Positions 6,596 through 7,686 of a DNA stretch of 7,686 nucleotides are shown piece after piece; position 1 is the first letter of the stretch, and every line of letters begins with the position of its first letter. The stretch spans positions 1-7,686 of the forward strand of contig CAMAWS010000141.1 in the NCBI GenBank assembly GCA_945861845.1. The letters are read 5' to 3'. The notes beneath the pieces were generated by a model. The model was not told where the DNA came from, made no database searches, and saw nothing but the letters and a program-made list of their open reading frames with translations. The DNA comes from Candidatus Sulfopaludibacter sp. SbA3 (GTDB lineage Bacteria; Acidobacteriota; Terriglobia; 20CM-2-55-15). The position numbers and the translations under genes were made by a program.

Positions 6596-7362
6596 GTTCC
6601 TTCCTTCTTGCGACTGGAACGCTTTGGCAGCGTGAAATGGTGCGCTTCCTGAGACAGCGCAGCCGCGTTGTCGGCGCGTTCGCATCGCCGTTGCTGTTCT
6701 GGGTTCTCATCGGATCCGGCGTGGGTTCGTCTTTTCGCGGGGCCGCCTCCGGGGAGATGAACTACATGGAGTACTTCTTTCCTGGAACAGTGGTCATGAT
6801 TCTCCTGTTCACTTCGATATTCTCCACCATATCGATCATTGAAGACCGTAAAGAGGGCTTTCTGCAGGCCGTGCTCGTTGCGCCCATTCCGCGTTCCGCG
6901 TTTGTTTTAGGCAAGCTGCTCGGCGGCACCACGCTGGCTGTGGGACAGGGCGTCTTGTTCATGTTGCTTGCGCCACTGGTCGGCATTTCGTTGTCGGCGA
7001 TACCGGCGGCGCTCGGCATGATGGGACTTGTAGCGTTCGGCCTGACAGCCCTGGGTTACACCATCGCCTGGAGCATGGATTCCACCCAGGGGTTCCATGC
7101 CATCATGAATCTGTTTCTCATTCCGATGTGGCTGCTTTCCGGATCGGTGTTTCCCGCGTCCGGCGCTTCACAGTGGCTGAGATGGGTCATGATGATCAAC
7201 CCCCTGACATATGGGCTGGCTGCAGTGCGCTGGTCGATCTACGGCGCCGGAAGCGCGGCGACGCTGAACCTCCCGGCGTTTGTACTGTCGCTTGCGGTGT
7301 CGGTAGTTTTCGCGATAAGCCTGTTTGCGGCCGCTATTTTGATGACGAGGCGTACAAAGTGA
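6592..7362 (+). CDS. ABC-2 type transporter permease, DrrB-like
   Basis: This is the membrane half of the ABC transporter, 256 residues with about six hydrophobic segments (near 26-46, 59-83, 106-131, 136-160, 168-188 and 228-251). The cytoplasmic loop I-E-D-R-K-E-G-F-L-Q-A-V-L-V-A-P-I-P (83-100) and the late motif L-S-G-S-V-F-P...N-P-L-T-Y-G-L (182-209) are hallmarks of the ABC-2/DrrB family. The ATG at 6592 is preceded by GGGAGGA (6579-6585) at 6 bases, the strongest ribosome site in the window, and overlaps the ATPase stop (ATGA). Its stop overlaps the SCO start. An alternative reading as CcmB (heme exporter) is less likely because the family motifs fit ABC-2/DrrB. Confidence 0.92.
   Translation: MSSFLLATGTLWQREMVRFLRQRSRVVGAFASPLLFWVLIGSGVGSSFRGAASGEMNYMEYFFPGTVVMILLFTSIFSTISIIEDRKEGFLQAVLVAPIPRSAFVLGKLLGGTTLAVGQGVLFMLLAPLVGISLSAIPAALGMMGLVAFGLTALGYTIAWSMDSTQGFHAIMNLFLIPMWLLSGSVFPASGASQWLRWVMMINPLTYGLAAVRWSIYGAGSAATLNLPAFVLSLAVSVVFAISLFAAAILMTRRTK
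7347..7350 (+). promoter_or_regulatory. Ribosome binding site (GAGG) for the GTG start of the SCO gene
   Basis: GAGG lies 8 bases before the GTG at 7359, inside the end of the permease gene. It supports a GTG start that gives a compact lipoprotein signal peptide directly from residue 1. Confidence 0.6.
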
Positions 7363-7686
7363 AACGACTGCTGGTTATCGCATTCTTGCTGCTGACCGGA
7401 TGCCAACGCCAGGAACCGCTTCCCGTTTTTTATCCGGTTCCTGATTTCTCGCTGACCGAACGGAGCAACAGGACAGTGAAGCTTCAGGATTTCGAAGGCA
7501 AAGTCTGGGTGGCAGACTTTATCTTCACAAGCTGTGCCGGAATGTGTCCTGCCATGAGCGATAAGATGCAGAAGCTGCAGGCGACGCTTCCGGCTGAAAT
7601 CCATCTTGTTTCCTTCTCGGTTGATCCCGAGCGGGATACACCTGAAGTGCTGGCGTCATACGCCGAGCGCTACAAGGCCGATCCGA
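7359..7686 (+). CDS. SCO1/SenC family lipoprotein, cytochrome oxidase copper chaperone (3' partial)
   Basis: The 109 complete codons in the window open with a GTG and run off the end. Residues 1-14 form a short type II signal peptide ending in the lipobox L-T-G-Cys15, so the protein should be a membrane-anchored lipoprotein outside the cytoplasm. A thioredoxin-like fold begins with PDFSLTE (28-34). It continues to W-V-A-D-F-I-F-T-S-Cys59-A-G-M-Cys63-P, the SCO copper-binding CxxxCP motif, and then S-V-D-P-E-R-D-T-P-E (87-96), also a family hallmark. The third copper ligand, a distal His, would lie beyond the window and cannot be checked. SCO proteins typically metallate or reduce the CuA site of oxidase subunit II, which fits the ctaA-ctaB context. 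The start overlaps the permease stop (GTGA). Confidence 0.94.
   Translation, partial: MKRLLVIAFLLLTGCQRQEPLPVFYPVPDFSLTERSNRTVKLQDFEGKVWVADFIFTSCAGMCPAMSDKMQKLQATLPAEIHLVSFSVDPERDTPEVLASYAERYKADP

Noticed and set aside
5660..7362. Reading the ABC pair as CcmAB heme exporter for cytochrome c maturation
   Set aside because: The ATPase has the long DrrA-type C-terminal extension and the permease has ABC-2/DrrB loop motifs. No other ccm genes are present, although the neighbourhood makes the idea tempting.

Overview
The window is a high-GC bacterial segment, densely coded on the + strand, that carries respiratory electron-transfer and terminal-oxidase maturation genes. The combination of a very large modular multiheme cytochrome c, a cupredoxin-like lipoprotein, ctaA-ctaB, a two-gene ABC-2 transporter and a SCO-type copper chaperone resembles respiratory loci I associate with Acidobacteriota, and to a lesser degree with Gemmatimonadota and related soil phyla. 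This assignment is an inference from gene content and style. No rRNA or other phylogenetic marker is present.

Layout. (1) Bases 1-2838: the 3' nearly complete part of a membrane-anchored, coiled-coil-bearing octaheme cytochrome c. Its start lies just upstream of the window. (2) Bases 2839-2957: the only real intergenic gap. It holds a near-perfect 43-base palindrome (2843-2885), probably a bidirectional terminator and possibly a dispersed repeat, followed by an AT-rich leader. (3) Bases 2958-3752: a lipoprotein with a cupredoxin-like copper-site signature. (4) Bases 3765-5656: ctaA (heme A synthase, COX15 type) and ctaB (heme O synthase), overlapping by 10 bases. (5) Bases 5660-7362: an ABC transporter pair of the DrrA/DrrB type, an ATPase and an ABC-2 permease that overlap at ATGA. 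(6) Bases 7359-7686: the 5' part of a SCO1/SenC lipoprotein that overlaps the permease at GTGA and runs off the window end.

How the genes fit together. CtaB farnesylates heme B to heme O and CtaA oxidises heme O to heme A. SCO typically delivers copper to, or reduces, the CuA site of cytochrome oxidase. The octaheme cytochrome and the cupredoxin-like lipoprotein are plausible electron carriers on the outer face of the cytoplasmic membrane. Gene spacing from 2958 onward (gaps of 12 and 3 bases, overlaps of 10, 4 and 4 bases) indicates one operon for maturing an aa3-type oxidase. The structural oxidase genes are not in the window and would be expected downstream of SCO. The least explained pieces are the ABC transporter embedded in this operon, the octaheme cytochrome's architecture and the palindrome.
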